64,000 bases of DNA from Alteromonadaceae bacterium. GTDB taxonomy: Bacteria > Pseudomonadota > Gammaproteobacteria > Enterobacterales > Alteromonadaceae. The DNA lies in the NCBI GenBank assembly GCA_013216015.1, contig JABSOI010000014.1, positions 62,001-126,000 of the forward strand, read 5' to 3'. Below, one piece after another: positions 19,952-31,000 of the stretch; the first letter of the stretch is position 1, and every line of letters begins with the position of its first letter. The translations under genes were made by a program, and so were the position numbers. Under the pieces are notes generated by a model that was given only the letters and a program-made list of their open reading frames with translations, searched no databases and had not been told where the DNA came from.

Positions 19952-20752
19952 ATGAAAATTTGGGGTAAAGTTTTAGGTTTTTTATTTGGGTTTATGCTCA
20001 GTAAAAATTTAATTGGAGCATTGCTTGGCTTATGGCTAGGGCATTCGTTTGATAGAGGCCGGAGGCTGGACTTCAGTAATTCAGGGAGTAATGATCCCAG
20101 CAGGCAAGCTGAATTTTTTTATACGACATTCTCTGTTATGGGTTATATCGCCAAAGCTAATGGACAAGTATCGAGTCATGAAATAGCTTTTGCCACCGCT
20201 TATATGGATAAGCTTGGGCTAAAAGGTGAAATGCGTCAACAGGCGCAAGATGCTTTTCGAGAAGGTAAAAGTTCAGGTTTTTTGATTAATGAACGGTTGA
20301 ATCGTTTTAAACAAGTCAGTGGCAATCGACATGATTTATTAATGCTGTTTTTAGAAATTCAAATACAAGTTGCTTTTGCTGATGGTGAGTTAGATACAGC
20401 GGAAAGAAAGGCATTACATCATATTGCCCAATTATTAGGCTTTTCTGTTAAAGACTTGGATAAGTTATTGGAAATGATTATTGCTGGTGCGCATTTTCAT
20501 CAACAGTCACACAGTCATTTCTCAGGTTCTGGTAATTATACGAGTAAGCAGCAAGTTGACAACGCCTATAAAGTGCTAGGTGTTGATGAAAGTTCCTCTG
20601 ATCGTGATCTTAAAAAAGCCTATAGAAAATTAATGTCACAACATCATCCTGATAAATTGGTCGCCAAAGGCCTACCGCCTGAAATGATGGAAATTGCCAA
20701 ACAAAAAACACAAGATATTCAAGCTGCGTATGAACTTGTATCTAAGAAATAG
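19952..20752 (+). CDS. djlA: Membrane-anchored DnaJ-like co-chaperone DjlA
   Basis: 266 residues from the ATG at 19952, which has ACGGA seven bases upstream; a TTG at 19937 is less likely. A single glycine-containing membrane helix (about 5-30) is followed by a TerB-like helical domain (about 50-180). A C-terminal J domain carries the HPD tripeptide (QHHPDKLVAKG), which stimulates DnaK. This order is the DjlA signature. E. coli DjlA promotes capsule (Rcs) signalling. It follows amgK-murU, which commonly neighbour it near lptD. Confidence 0.95.
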   Translation: MKIWGKVLGFLFGFMLSKNLIGALLGLWLGHSFDRGRRLDFSNSGSNDPSRQAEFFYTTFSVMGYIAKANGQVSSHEIAFATAYMDKLGLKGEMRQQAQDAFREGKSSGFLINERLNRFKQVSGNRHDLLMLFLEIQIQVAFADGELDTAERKALHHIAQLLGFSVKDLDKLLEMIIAGAHFHQQSHSHFSGSGNYTSKQQVDNAYKVLGVDESSSDRDLKKAYRKLMSQHHPDKLVAKGLPPEMMEIAKQKTQDIQAAYELVSKK

Positions 20753-20811
20753 AGGTGTGCAGTAATAAATGTTTCTCAGCTATTAGCAACTACACATTAA
20801 TAACTGAACTG

Positions 20812-21741
20812 TTACCAACCAATAGATTTCAACCAACCATTAATTTCTGTTAGTAATTGCTGTTGCGGGTAGTAACCGGCAGAACTGTTAATGAGTTGTT
20901 TTTGTCGATAAAAAACTTTCATTTGTTTATTGGCAAAGCTTTGTCTTAATTTTGCGTTATAAATTGTTTGGGGATGATCTAATCTTAAAAATAAATCTAA
21001 TACAGGTAACTCACTATTAGCCAGATTGTTGGCGAAAACTGTATTATCTTCAACTGTTAGCATATGAGCACTTAATGAGATAAATGCACTTGGCAAAGGG
21101 ATATTTGTTTGTTGATTATTTTGATAGAGGTCAACGAGTATCGCAGAGTTTTCTCCTTCAGCAACCATTATGAATATTCCAGGATAGTTTTGCACTGTCT
21201 CCATTACCGAGAGCATTATCTGGGATAATTTATTTTTATATTCTTGTAGCGATTTTTTGTTTTCTTCCATGCGCTGAGTCTTTTTTTCAGCAAAAGAAGG
21301 GTAGTTAGCAGGTTTCTTTGGAGGATGAATAGACAAGGTTGTCCAGCCATGATCCGGTAAGGTATTTCTTAAAAATTCTATGGCCTTTGAACTTGTTGCA
21401 GACTGTAACCAATCGGGTAGAAAAATAACCACACCTTTGCTGTTGCTGGTGGTACTTGTTTTCATCAGGGTAATAATATCATCAGGGCCGACAAGTAATC
21501 TTTTTATTTCTGATCCTGGCAGATAGTGCTCAATATCTTTGACTTGCTGCTCTATTAAGGCTACAGGAGCATCAATAGTTAATTTACTACGCTGATAAGT
21601 GTTGCCGTTAGTTTTTGTCTTGCTTTGGGCTGTATCTGCGGTGTTCGCATTTTGTTTTTCTTCTGCCAATGCTATTTGAGCATTGAATAATGCAATAGAG
21701 ATAAAACATATCGGCAATAAATTTAAGAATCTTTGCAACAC
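20812..21741 (-). CDS. DUF3530 family exported protein
   Basis: 309 residues with a signal peptide (MLQRFLNLLPICFISIALFN, cleavage near ALA-E). The next 35 residues are polar and rich in Asn, Thr and Lys. The body resembles an alpha/beta-hydrolase fold: VVIFLPDWLQSA, GWTTLSIHPPKKP and FIMVAEGENSAILVDLY. The usual GxSxG nucleophile appears altered to AEGENSA, so catalysis is uncertain. I recognise it as DUF3530, a gammaproteobacterial family of unknown function often found near djlA and lptD. Confidence 0.8.
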   Translation of the reverse strand: MLQRFLNLLPICFISIALFNAQIALAEEKQNANTADTAQSKTKTNGNTYQRSKLTIDAPVALIEQQVKDIEHYLPGSEIKRLLVGPDDIITLMKTSTTSNSKGVVIFLPDWLQSATSSKAIEFLRNTLPDHGWTTLSIHPPKKPANYPSFAEKKTQRMEENKKSLQEYKNKLSQIMLSVMETVQNYPGIFIMVAEGENSAILVDLYQNNQQTNIPLPSAFISLSAHMLTVEDNTVFANNLANSELPVLDLFLRLDHPQTIYNAKLRQSFANKQMKVFYRQKQLINSSAGYYPQQQLLTEINGWLKSIGW

Positions 21742-21778
21742 AATGACGCTCGATTTTTGATTAAAAATAAACTTGATA

Positions 21779-22045
21779 ATACCAATTGGATTAAATAACT
21801 TGTCATTTTAAGCAGTTTAAATTTCCAATAGCTACGTTGCCGACATGGCAGCTCTTAGGCATCCATGCCTTCGCTGCATTAGTGCATCCATGCACGTCAC
21901 AGCTCTTAGGCATCCATGCCTTCGCTGCATTAGTGCATCCATGCACGTCGATGTCGGTACTTAGGTTTTGTCTGGAACTAAAAACCTGTGCTCTTGAAAA
22001 TTTACCCTAACTTAATTCTATCAACTTATTTAATCCAATTGGTAT
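21779..22045. mobile_element. MITE-like element A (267 bp) with 24-base terminal inverted repeats
   Basis: The left end 21779-21802 (beginning ATACCAATTGGATTAAATAA) and the right end 22022-22045 are inverted copies matching at 23 of 24 positions. Inside, complementary arms CCGACAT (21840-21846) and ATGTCGG (21951-21957) enclose a 51-base module present twice in tandem. No reading frame encodes a transposase, so the element would be non-autonomous. It fills the 413-base gap between the DUF3530 gene and rluA. Confidence 0.85.
21849..21950. repeat. Tandem duplication of a 51-base module inside element A
   Basis: Copies at 21849-21899 and 21900-21950 differ only at the last base. Each contains CATCCATG twice. 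The reverse complement matches the single module at 8574-8624 at about 44 of 51 positions. Confidence 0.9.
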
Positions 22046-22154
22046 AAGGACAATTTAACAATTACATCACTATATCGGAAATTAGTCTTTAGTCTTTAAT
22101 TTTTACTTAAACCTAATTCTAGACGCGACTACTTTTAATGGTTTGTTGTAATAG

Positions 22155-22853
22155 TTAAGTAAATGGACAAGGTGAAGTAAAAACTAATTTTTTATCAGTA
22201 ACCGGGTGAGTAACGCTGAGCATTTGAGCATGTAATTGTAATCTGGGACTGATAGCTAAGGCTTCTTCATGAGCATACAAACGATCACCTAAAATAGGGT
22301 GACCAAGCGCCAGCATGTGCACGCGCAATTGGTGTGAACGTCCCGTTATTGGGGTTAACTCTAATAATGTCGTCTTACTTGCGTTATTATTACTCTGGTC
22401 GCAGTCATCGCTGTAACTGATCACTTGATAATGAGTTAATGATTTTTTCCCATTTTCATGATCTACTTTTTGTTTTGGTCTGTTAGGCCAGTCACAAATC
22501 AGTGGTAAATCAACCGAACCTTGTTGTTCTTGAACATGACCAAAAACGCGGGCGATATAACTCTTTTGGGTTTTTCGTTGCTCAAATTGACGGCTGATAC
22601 AAACATGAGCCGGTTTGTTAAGCGCCATCAACAAAATACCAGAGGTTGCCATATCAAGACGATGTACTATTGTTGCATTAGGTAGTACGGTCTTCACCCT
22701 ATTTTGTAAGCAGTCTTGATGTTCAGGCAGGCGTCCAGGCACAGTGAGTAAACCACTGGTTTTATTAAGCACCACCAAATCATTATCTTGATAAAGTATT
22801 TCAAGATAAGGAGTCATTGGTGGTTGATAGATAAAGTCTGGATTCGCTGCCAT
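22155..22853 (-). CDS. rluA: RluA family pseudouridine synthase
   Basis: 232 residues. The catalytic motif HRLDMATSGILLMA contains the nucleophilic Asp, and LTPITGRSHQLRVHM and GHPILGDRLY complete the RluA fold. There is no S4 domain, which fits RluA rather than RluC/D. E. coli RluA modifies U746 of 23S rRNA and U32 of several tRNAs. It lies 51 bases downstream of rapA, the same neighbour as in E. coli. Confidence 0.94.
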   Translation of the reverse strand: MAANPDFIYQPPMTPYLEILYQDNDLVVLNKTSGLLTVPGRLPEHQDCLQNRVKTVLPNATIVHRLDMATSGILLMALNKPAHVCISRQFEQRKTQKSYIARVFGHVQEQQGSVDLPLICDWPNRPKQKVDHENGKKSLTHYQVISYSDDCDQSNNNASKTTLLELTPITGRSHQLRVHMLALGHPILGDRLYAHEEALAISPRLQLHAQMLSVTHPVTDKKLVFTSPCPFT

Positions 22854-22904
22854 TTTATTATTCTCTAGTATGCTTTATTTTGATTAATGATGTATATTCT
22901 TGGC

Positions 22905-25832
22905 TTAATGACTGACAACAATCATCCGCACCGCTTCAAATTTCAGCTGTGCTTTGTCTATGTAGTTGCTTAGTTCAGTTTGCTGAAGCTTAATAAAATC
23001 TAGCTCTTCCTGGCGTACACTTGGATTAATAGCAGCTAAAGCAGTTAAACGCTGGAACTCTTCGTCTAAAGTTATATGCATATTGTTTAATGCTTTAGTT
23101 TGAATGTCTGCCACTTGGGTTTTTGCATGATCTTCAGCTTTTTGTACTAAAGGTGTAACTTGTGATTTAAGTGCTTTCACCAATTGCAATGCAACTTGTT
23201 TCTTCACTGGGGATAATTGTTTATCTAATACTTGCTCTGTAACTTTATCAGCTAAATTATTGCCATTTTTATCAACCAGTACTCTTAACGGTGTGGTAGG
23301 TAAGTAGCGTCCTAACTGTAAGTGTGATGGAGCGGTTGCTTCAATGGTGAATATGCATTCAAGAAAAAATGTACCTACAGGTAATGCAGGATTTTTAAGT
23401 AAACCAATACTGGCATTACCTATTTCGTCTGACAAAACTAAATCCATTGCACCACGGACCATAGGATGATCCCAGGTCAGTAATTGATAATTTTCGCTCA
23501 ATAGTGCCGTTTCACGATTAAAAGTAATGGTGGTTCCATCTTCAGGTAAACAAGGAAAATTACTGTTTAACATGTGCTCGGTAGGATTCAGAGCGATAGA
23601 ATTATCTGCTTTATCATCTTGTTGAATACCAAAAACATCTAATATCTGAAACATAAATTGGGGCAAGCTGGTTTGTTGATCCTGAAGAGTAATTTGTTCA
23701 ACTAACTCAATTGCACGGCCTTGTCCTGATGAATGGAGTTCGAGTAATTTATCCCGGCCAGATTCCAATTCTTCTTTAATAGTTAAATGCTTTTTGTGGC
23801 TATCAGCAATTAATTTTTCCGCTTCATCTGAGTGCCACTTTTCTGTGATCACTAAATCTAACAATTGTTCGCCAAAAGTTTCAAATATTACCCGGCCAGT
23901 GATGCAAGTATGTTCAAAAGCATTTAGCCCCTGATTATACCAATTGAATAATAGATTCTGAGCAGAATTTTCAAAGTAAGGCACATGTAGTTTAATCGTT
24001 TGAGTTTGACCAATTCTGTCTAAACGTCCAATACGCTGTTCGAGTAAATCAGGGTTACTTGGTAAATCTAATAAAACCAGATGGTGGGCAAATTGAAAGT
24101 TTCGACCTTCACTGCCTATTTCTGAACATAACAGCAATTGTGCGCTGTCTTCTTCCTGAGCAAAATAGGCTGCTGCGCGATCTCGTTCAAAAATACTTAA
24201 ACCTTCATGAAATACAGCGGCACGAATGCCCGCTTTAGTACGTAAAATGTTTTCCAGATCGATAGCTGTCTGTGCATGGGCGCATATGACTAATACTTTT
24301 TCTTTATTTAATGATTGTAATAAATCAATAAGATAATCTACCCGTGGGTCAAAATCAGTCCAATGTTCAGCATGTTGATCTAAGCCGTATAACATTTCCG
24401 GAGTGAATAGGAATTTAGTCTGTGATAATGCTTTTAGGTTTTCACTTTTATCACTTAGTAGAAATTCATCGACTTGTACTTGATACTGCTCCGGCATAAC
24501 TAATGGTGCAGGCATCAGCTTACGCATTGGGAAGCCTTTGATTGTGTTGCGGCTATTGCGAAAAAGAATACGACCTGTGCCGTGGCGATCCAGTAATTGC
24601 GTCAATAATTGCTGGCGGGCCGTGGCTTGTTCTTTGTTGTCAATTCCTTCTTTATCAGTGCTTATAGCTGATAATAATGGACTGATATCTGTTTCTTTAA
24701 GTAAAGATGTTAATGTATTGCTCTGCTCTTTACTTAATTTTACTCCCGCAACTAATGCATTTGCTGCGTCGGCTACCTCAGTATAATGATCTTCTTCCTC
24801 AATAAATTTTTGATAATCAAAGAAGCGGTCCGGATCTAATAATCTTAGACGGGCAAAATGGCTCTCATGACCAAGTTGGTCCGGTGTTGCCGTAAGTAAT
24901 AATACCCCGGGAATTGTTTGGGCTAATTGTTCAATGCATAAATATTCTATGCTGGGATCATTTTTTTGCCAATTAAGATGGTGAGCTTCATCTACTACCA
25001 TTAAATCCCAGTCTTCAGCAATTAATGCTTCATACCATTTGGGGTTGTCGGTTATAAAGCCCAGGGTAACTAAAACTAATTGTTCAGAGCTGAACGGATT
25101 TTCCTGCTCGCCGGCACTGGTACTTTCAACACAACGTTCATTATCAAAAATACTAAATTTCAAATTGAATCGACGCAACATTTCAACCAGCCATTGATGC
25201 ATTAACGATTCAGGTACAATTATTAATACCCTTTGTGCGCGACCACTTACTAACTGTTGATGTATGATCAAGCCTGCTTCGATGGTTTTACCTAAGCCAA
25301 CTTCATCCGCCAGTAATACCCTGGGGGCAAAACGGCTACCGACTTCTTCTGCAATATATAATTGATGTGGGATCAGGCTGACTCTACCACCTGTTAATCC
25401 CATCAATGGAGACTGCTGTTGAGTATATTGATGTTGTAAGCAATCCTTTCTTAGTCTGAACCAATCAAGGCGATCAACTTGACCATTAAGAAGTCTGTCA
25501 TGGGGTTTATTGAACTTAATAAAATGATCAATCATCACTTCTTTAAGTGAATCCTGTGCGCCAGTATCTTGTCGAATACCGTGATAAGTTAATAAATTAT
25601 TACTTTCTTCTATTGATTGGACAGTTAATTTCCAACCTTCGTGACTTGGAATACTATCACCTACGTTAAAAATAACGCGTGTCAGTGGGGCATTTTCCAT
25701 CGCGTATTGGCGTGCATCACCAGTGGCGGTATAGACTATAGTGACAAATCTTTGTTCTATAGAGGTCACTGTGCCTAATCCTTGATCGGACTCACTATCG
25801 CTGATCCAACGTTGACCGGGGTGAAATAACAT
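22905..25832 (-). CDS. rapA: RNA polymerase-associated ATPase RapA (HepA)
   Basis: Swi2/Snf2-type ATPase that recycles RNA polymerase after termination. 975 residues against 968 in E. coli. The N-terminal Tudor-like domains begin FHPGQRWISDSES. Helicase motifs follow: LLADEVGLGKTIEAGLI (Walker A), VVDEAHHL, LLLTATPDQ, LLCSEIGSEGRNFQFAHH and LEQRIGRLDRIGQ. The C-terminal RapA-specific domain is present. It is followed by rluA and divergent from the PhoH gene. Confidence 0.97.
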   Translation of the reverse strand: MLFHPGQRWISDSESDQGLGTVTSIEQRFVTIVYTATGDARQYAMENAPLTRVIFNVGDSIPSHEGWKLTVQSIEESNNLLTYHGIRQDTGAQDSLKEVMIDHFIKFNKPHDRLLNGQVDRLDWFRLRKDCLQHQYTQQQSPLMGLTGGRVSLIPHQLYIAEEVGSRFAPRVLLADEVGLGKTIEAGLIIHQQLVSGRAQRVLIIVPESLMHQWLVEMLRRFNLKFSIFDNERCVESTSAGEQENPFSSEQLVLVTLGFITDNPKWYEALIAEDWDLMVVDEAHHLNWQKNDPSIEYLCIEQLAQTIPGVLLLTATPDQLGHESHFARLRLLDPDRFFDYQKFIEEEDHYTEVADAANALVAGVKLSKEQSNTLTSLLKETDISPLLSAISTDKEGIDNKEQATARQQLLTQLLDRHGTGRILFRNSRNTIKGFPMRKLMPAPLVMPEQYQVQVDEFLLSDKSENLKALSQTKFLFTPEMLYGLDQHAEHWTDFDPRVDYLIDLLQSLNKEKVLVICAHAQTAIDLENILRTKAGIRAAVFHEGLSIFERDRAAAYFAQEEDSAQLLLCSEIGSEGRNFQFAHHLVLLDLPSNPDLLEQRIGRLDRIGQTQTIKLHVPYFENSAQNLLFNWYNQGLNAFEHTCITGRVIFETFGEQLLDLVITEKWHSDEAEKLIADSHKKHLTIKEELESGRDKLLELHSSGQGRAIELVEQITLQDQQTSLPQFMFQILDVFGIQQDDKADNSIALNPTEHMLNSNFPCLPEDGTTITFNRETALLSENYQLLTWDHPMVRGAMDLVLSDEIGNASIGLLKNPALPVGTFFLECIFTIEATAPSHLQLGRYLPTTPLRVLVDKNGNNLADKVTEQVLDKQLSPVKKQVALQLVKALKSQVTPLVQKAEDHAKTQVADIQTKALNNMHITLDEEFQRLTALAAINPSVRQEELDFIKLQQTELSNYIDKAQLKFEAVRMIVVSH

Positions 25833-26148
25833 AGAAAAAACTCCAACTATAATATAGTGTGTAAAACAGAGGTGAAAAAAACGGGCTGCATGATACCGTT
25901 AATCATAGATCTAATCATCAAATAATTCATAAAACAGCTAAAATTTACTTGCTACTATTTAAATAAGGTGCCAAAGTTAACTAAGCTTTTTATTATATTT
26001 ATACACTCATGTATAGATGCTTTAAATAAGAAGAGATAGGATTAAACTTTTAGAGTAGTTACCAGACTGACTTGAAAGTTGCTTGGGTACATAGGTATAA
26101 GTCTGTTTGTTAGCTGTATGTTGTCTACCACTAACAAGGATTGCTTAT
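25833..26148. other. Divergent intergenic region rapA / PhoH gene
   Basis: 316 AT-rich bases that must hold promoters for both flanking genes. I see no convincing operator, hairpin or short gene in it. Confidence 0.5.
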
Positions 26149-27528
26149 ATGAGAGATAAAAAAATAATCTACATTCTGGACACCAATATACTGCTGCACG
26201 AACCTTTCGCTTTTTTATCATTTCAAGAACACGACGTTGTTGTACCTATGACGGTACTCGAAGAGTTAGACTCCATTAAAGACCGTCGAAAAGACGTGAG
26301 CAGAGATGCACGAGTTGCTATTCGGGCATTAGAAGATGTTTTGGTGGATGCAAGTCCCGAACAAGTGCTGGCGGGCGTTAAACTTCCTCAAAATACAGAG
26401 CAGAACTCAACAGGGCATCTGTCTATTTTTAATGATTTTAGCATAACCCAAACAGCGGGTAGCTTGTTTCTTAATGAAAATGATAACCGTATTATTAATG
26501 CAGCTTTGCATATTCAAGAAAAAAACAAACCGAATAAAGTCGTTCTGGTAACTAAAGACATAAATATGCGCCTAAAAGCTAAAGGTGCAGGTTTGGCTCA
26601 TGTTGAAGATTATCGTACGGACCAACTTATTGATGACATAAAATTTCTCACTAAAGGTTATTACAAGTTTGAAGGTGATTTCTGGCAACAAATTAATACC
26701 TGTGATAGTGAAACAGCGGGAAGAAATACCACGCATATGGTTGACAGGAGTGCGGTTCCATTAACTTATATTAATGAATATTTAATTGATGATAGTGAAT
26801 CCTTTGCTGGCAAAGTCACGGGTTTTGATGATGAAAAACTGGCGATTCTTGATATTGGCCGTGATAGATTAATGTCAAAAACTGCCTGGGGAGTTCATCC
26901 TAAAAACGTGTATCAGGGAATGGCACTTGATGCCTTGCTTGATCCAACGATTGATCTGGTTATTCTTACTGGTCCGGCAGGCTGTGGTAAAACTTTGTTA
27001 GCTTTGGCCTCCGCACTTGAACAATCTATTGAACGAGGTTTGTACGATAAAATAATTGTTACACGCAGTACCCCTGAAATAGCTGAATCAATAGGTTTTT
27101 TACCTGGCACAGAAGAAGAAAAAATGGCCCCTTGGCTGGCAGCAATTACTGACACGCTGGAAGTACTTCACAAGCAAGACGAAAGTATGAGCGGCAGCCT
27201 AGATTACATCATGGAAAAAGCAAATATTCAGTTTAAATCGGTTAATTTCATGCGTGGCCGGAGTATTCAAAATTCGATGGTTTTATTAGATGAATGTCAA
27301 AATTTAACCGCATCACAACTTAAGACCATCATTACACGTTGTGGTGAAGGAACAAAAATAGTTTGTTCAGGGAATTTAGCGCAAATTGACAGTAACTATT
27401 TAACCGCAGTTACTTCAGGTTTAACTTATATTGTTGAACGTTTTAAAGACTTCCCCGGCAGTTCAGTTATTAACCTTAATGGTGTGGTTCGTAGTCGTCT
27501 GGCATCTTTTGCGGAAGAAAATTTATAA
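26149..27528 (+). CDS. PhoH family ATPase with N-terminal PIN domain (YlaK type)
   Basis: 459 residues. The N-terminal PIN nuclease domain (about 1-140) has acidic residues in YILDTNILLHEP, LEELDSIKD and NEDNRI-like NDNRIINAAL. The C-terminal PhoH helicase-like ATPase has Walker A LTGPAGCGKTLLALA and Walker B MVLLDECQNLT. Such PIN-PhoH proteins (PhoH2) are proposed sequence-specific RNA helicase-nucleases. The ATG at 26149 has AAGGA about ten bases upstream. An in-frame extension to 26107 has no support. Confidence 0.92.
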   Translation: MRDKKIIYILDTNILLHEPFAFLSFQEHDVVVPMTVLEELDSIKDRRKDVSRDARVAIRALEDVLVDASPEQVLAGVKLPQNTEQNSTGHLSIFNDFSITQTAGSLFLNENDNRIINAALHIQEKNKPNKVVLVTKDINMRLKAKGAGLAHVEDYRTDQLIDDIKFLTKGYYKFEGDFWQQINTCDSETAGRNTTHMVDRSAVPLTYINEYLIDDSESFAGKVTGFDDEKLAILDIGRDRLMSKTAWGVHPKNVYQGMALDALLDPTIDLVILTGPAGCGKTLLALASALEQSIERGLYDKIIVTRSTPEIAESIGFLPGTEEEKMAPWLAAITDTLEVLHKQDESMSGSLDYIMEKANIQFKSVNFMRGRSIQNSMVLLDECQNLTASQLKTIITRCGEGTKIVCSGNLAQIDSNYLTAVTSGLTYIVERFKDFPGSSVINLNGVVRSRLASFAEENL

Positions 27529-27577
27529 TTTATGGCTATTATCATGTATTAGAAATGTTTATTCGGAGCCAGATATT

Positions 27578-27602
27578 AAAAAGGGAACACCTCCCTTTTT
27601 TA
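27578..27602 (+). terminator. Rho-independent terminator after the PhoH gene
   Basis: AAAAAGGGA / TCCCTTTTT with a 5-base loop and a continuing T-run, about 50 bases after the stop codon. It separates the PhoH gene from the MITE-like element and histidine kinase downstream. Confidence 0.85.
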
Positions 27603-27703
27603 TTATTTTCAGACAATTCTTCAAATATCTCCTGTTTACATTTCTATTTAGGTCGTCACGTGGCATTATTATTTTTTTCTTAACTATTTCCATTTCTTGC
27701 AGG

Positions 27704-27969
27704 TATACCCAAACTACTTGGAAATGCAGGATTTTGCAAGTTGAGAAACAGCTATATGCAAGGCATTAAATTTTTCTAATAGTTATTCTATTAGGAAATT
27801 TAATAACGCAGTAGATGGCCGTTTCTCGCTTTGCCCGAAGGGAGCTAAGCTAGAACATCAGTACTGCGTTGCAACACTTTATAAGGGAATAACCATTATA
27901 TGCGTGTTGCGTCTTACTCTGATGTCCTAGCTTAGCTCTGAACGTGCATTTTTAAGTGGTTTGGGTATA
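27704..27969. mobile_element. MITE-like element B (266 bp) with nested inverted repeats
   Basis: The ends TATACCCAAACTACTT (27704-27719) and its inverted counterpart (27954-27969) match at 15 of 16 positions. A second inverted pair inside, 27842-27861 and 27919-27938 (GAGCTAAGCTAG core), matches at 19 of 20. A third short pair, AACGCAGTA/TACTGCGTT, lies around 27804-27870. No coding capacity is seen. It occupies most of the 491-base gap between the PhoH gene and the hybrid kinase. Confidence 0.82.
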
Positions 27970-28019
27970 AAAGGGTTATAGATAGGCACGGGCAAATAGA
28001 ATAGGCTAAGGCGACAGCT

Positions 28020-31000
28020 GTGATTCAGGTAAATTCTAAAAATGAAGTATTCCGACGATATAATATTGCCTTAATTGCTATATTTTTTATTGTCATTGTA
28101 TCGGCTCTATCAGTTGTATCCTTTCTATATTTTGTTGAGTTGGAAGGAGAAAAACGAAGACAATTAAATACGTTGGGGGATTACGCCACTCAATTAGATC
28201 ATAAGTTTTCAAACAATATTGAAGCTATTGAAGCTATGAAGGAATTTGCAGAATATTATCTCGATTTTCCTGATGAATTAGCCGCTCACATGCCTAAATT
28301 TATACAAAGTGGAGATAGTTTTTACTTAGATAAACCTCGACATGATGTGATCACTCATCGTAAACAACTTAGTGGCAATATTACGGGTATCGGTAATGTC
28401 GCGTCTTTTGATCAACAATTGATGCAAGAATTGGCTATGGCTAATGCGCTGACTCCCGCTTTTATTACGGCGAAAAAAACTAATAGGGAAGCTACCTGGT
28501 TTTATTATATATCGGTAAGTCGGTTTGTTAATTTATACCCATGGATTGGTCGTAATACCTGGCATTATTCTGATCCTATGTTAAAAAACACTTATATGGA
28601 TAAGATCGAAAAATCGCCGAATGAATTATTTTGGTCGACTCCTTATATTGATACTGCAGGCTCTGGCATTCAAACCTCTCTTGGTTTAGGTGTTTATCGA
28701 CGAGGTAAGTTTGTAGGTGCGGTGGTTATAGAACTAAGCTTAGCTAGCCTTTATGAAAATTTACCTGAAATAACTGAGGAAGATCACGGGATAATTTTGG
28801 TCGATAAAAATAATAATATTATTATCCATAAAAACTCCAGTAATAGTAAAAATTTATTTTTGCACAATGTAATGCCTGAAGCGGTGAAATTTTTAAGTCC
28901 GGCTACCTTGTATAATCAGGAAAATGATTTGATTTTAGGCAAGTATTTAATACAAAAACAAAAAATAAACATTAATAATTGGGTGTTATTAAAGTATCAA
29001 CCATATGATGATTTTACCGCTCCACTTTTCAATCGTTTGGGTATGTTGTTTTTCTTGTTGTTAGCTGGGCTGTTAGCTTTACTATTACTTATCTATTCTA
29101 TGTCTCGTCGTACCTTTATTAAACCGACTAAAGAATTTATTAGTCATATTGAATATTGTGCACAAGGGGATCCCGGTAAGGTTAAACCGACAGAAGCGTG
29201 GTTACACTGGTTTCAAATTGTTGAAGATATTTTTGGGCAAAACCGTAGTTTGCTTCAACAGTTAAAGGGACAAAACATCCAACTTGATCAAAAGGTTAAT
29301 GAGAAAACTCAGGCGCTGATTGTTCGTCAAGCTGCACTTGAACAGGCTAAAGAGCAAGCTGAATATGCGAATCAGGCTAAAAGTCAGTTTTTAGCTAACA
29401 TGAGCCATGAGATCCGTACGCCGATTAACGCCATTCAGGGTATGATGTTTTTATTGGATAAAACCACGTTAAGTGCTGTTCAACAACAATATTTATCAAA
29501 TGCTGAGACGGCTTCTACTTCTTTATTGTATTTAATTGATGAGCTATTGGATTTTGTAAAAATTGAATCAGGTAAAATGGAGATAGTTAAAAAGGAATGT
29601 TCGCTTGATGATATTATTGATAAAGCGCTTAAATTAAATATTGTTTCTGCCAGTAAAAAAAATATTTCTATCATCGTTGATATTGCTATGGATACTCCAT
29701 ATTGGGTTGTGTCAGATGAGATGCGGTTAGTTCAGGTTATCAGTAACTTACTTAACAACGCTGTAAAGTTTACCCATCAAGGTTCTATACGTATTGCAAT
29801 TGAGCCGATGTTAGCTGAGTTTAATGAAAAATCAGAATGTCTTGCTAGTACAAATGAGAATAGTAATGGAAAAAGCAATGAAAAAGAACAATATGTTTTT
29901 GTTAAATTTATAATCACTGATACAGGTATAGGTATTGCGAAAGATAAACAATCTCACTTGTTTGACGTCTTCAGGCAAGCAGATGAATCTACCACAAGGA
30001 AATATGGAGGCTCAGGCCTTGGTTTATCTATTTGTCAGCAAATTGTAAACTTACTTGGAGGAAAAATAACTTTAGATAGTTATTTAGATCAGGGAAGTGA
30101 ATTTAGCTTTACATTGCCGTTTGATATTTCGACCAACACAGCCAGTTTTTCTAAAACAATGGTAAATGGTTCTTTTAACAAGATGGACCTTTTCTCCTGT
30201 GGTATTGATTTTCCATCATCAGTAAATCAAGTTATTGAACAAATGTCATGGCAGCATCATTCTTTTGAAACTATAGGTTTACTGGTTAATGACGTTCTGG
30301 AACGTGTTCAGGTAAACAATAGTGCTAGCCAGGATGATTTTAGTCATCAGGATGCTTGTCAGCAGGAGAAAAATCAAAAAATAAAGAAAAAAATAGTTTT
30401 AATTATACCCAGTGATTATTTATTTTCGGAATTTTTACGCATTAACAGTGAAAGCTGGCTGAAGTTGCAGCAACAAATTGATTTAATTTGTGTCTGTCAA
30501 TCTATGATGTCTGAATTGCCCGATCAGCTAGATCAACAACTAGAGCTGTTGATAACACCATATACTTTCCTTGAAATGCCGATATTTCGTAGTGCTCTTT
30601 TGAAAATAAGGGATGCACTATCCCCTGCACTACCTGTAATAACCACAACTGTTGAATTGTCGAAGATAGGAAATAAACAGCACAAATTTCACTTGGACAA
30701 TGTAAATCTTGCAAATATTAATATTTTACTGGTTGAGGATAATTTAGTGAACCAAATGGTCGCTAAAGAATTATTATTAACCATGCACGCTAATGTTATT
30801 ATTGCTGAACATGGTCAGTTGGCTTTAGAAAAGTTATTAATCCATGAGATTGACGTGGTGTTAATGGATATTCAAATGCCAATAATGGACGGGTTAACCG
30901 CGACAAGAAAGATAAGAGAGCAGGAACAATTTAGTCAGTTACCTATTATTGCTATGACGGCCCATGCGCGTGACGAGGACAGGGAAAAGAGTAATGCCGC

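Noticed and set aside
21849-21950. Possible CRISPR array
   Set aside because: Only two direct units without spacers between them, no cas genes, and the module lies inside an inverted-repeat element.
27431-27769. Plus-strand open frame overlapping the end of the PhoH gene
   Set aside because: It overlaps a real gene in another frame, then runs through a terminator and the MITE-like element, with no ribosome binding site or family.
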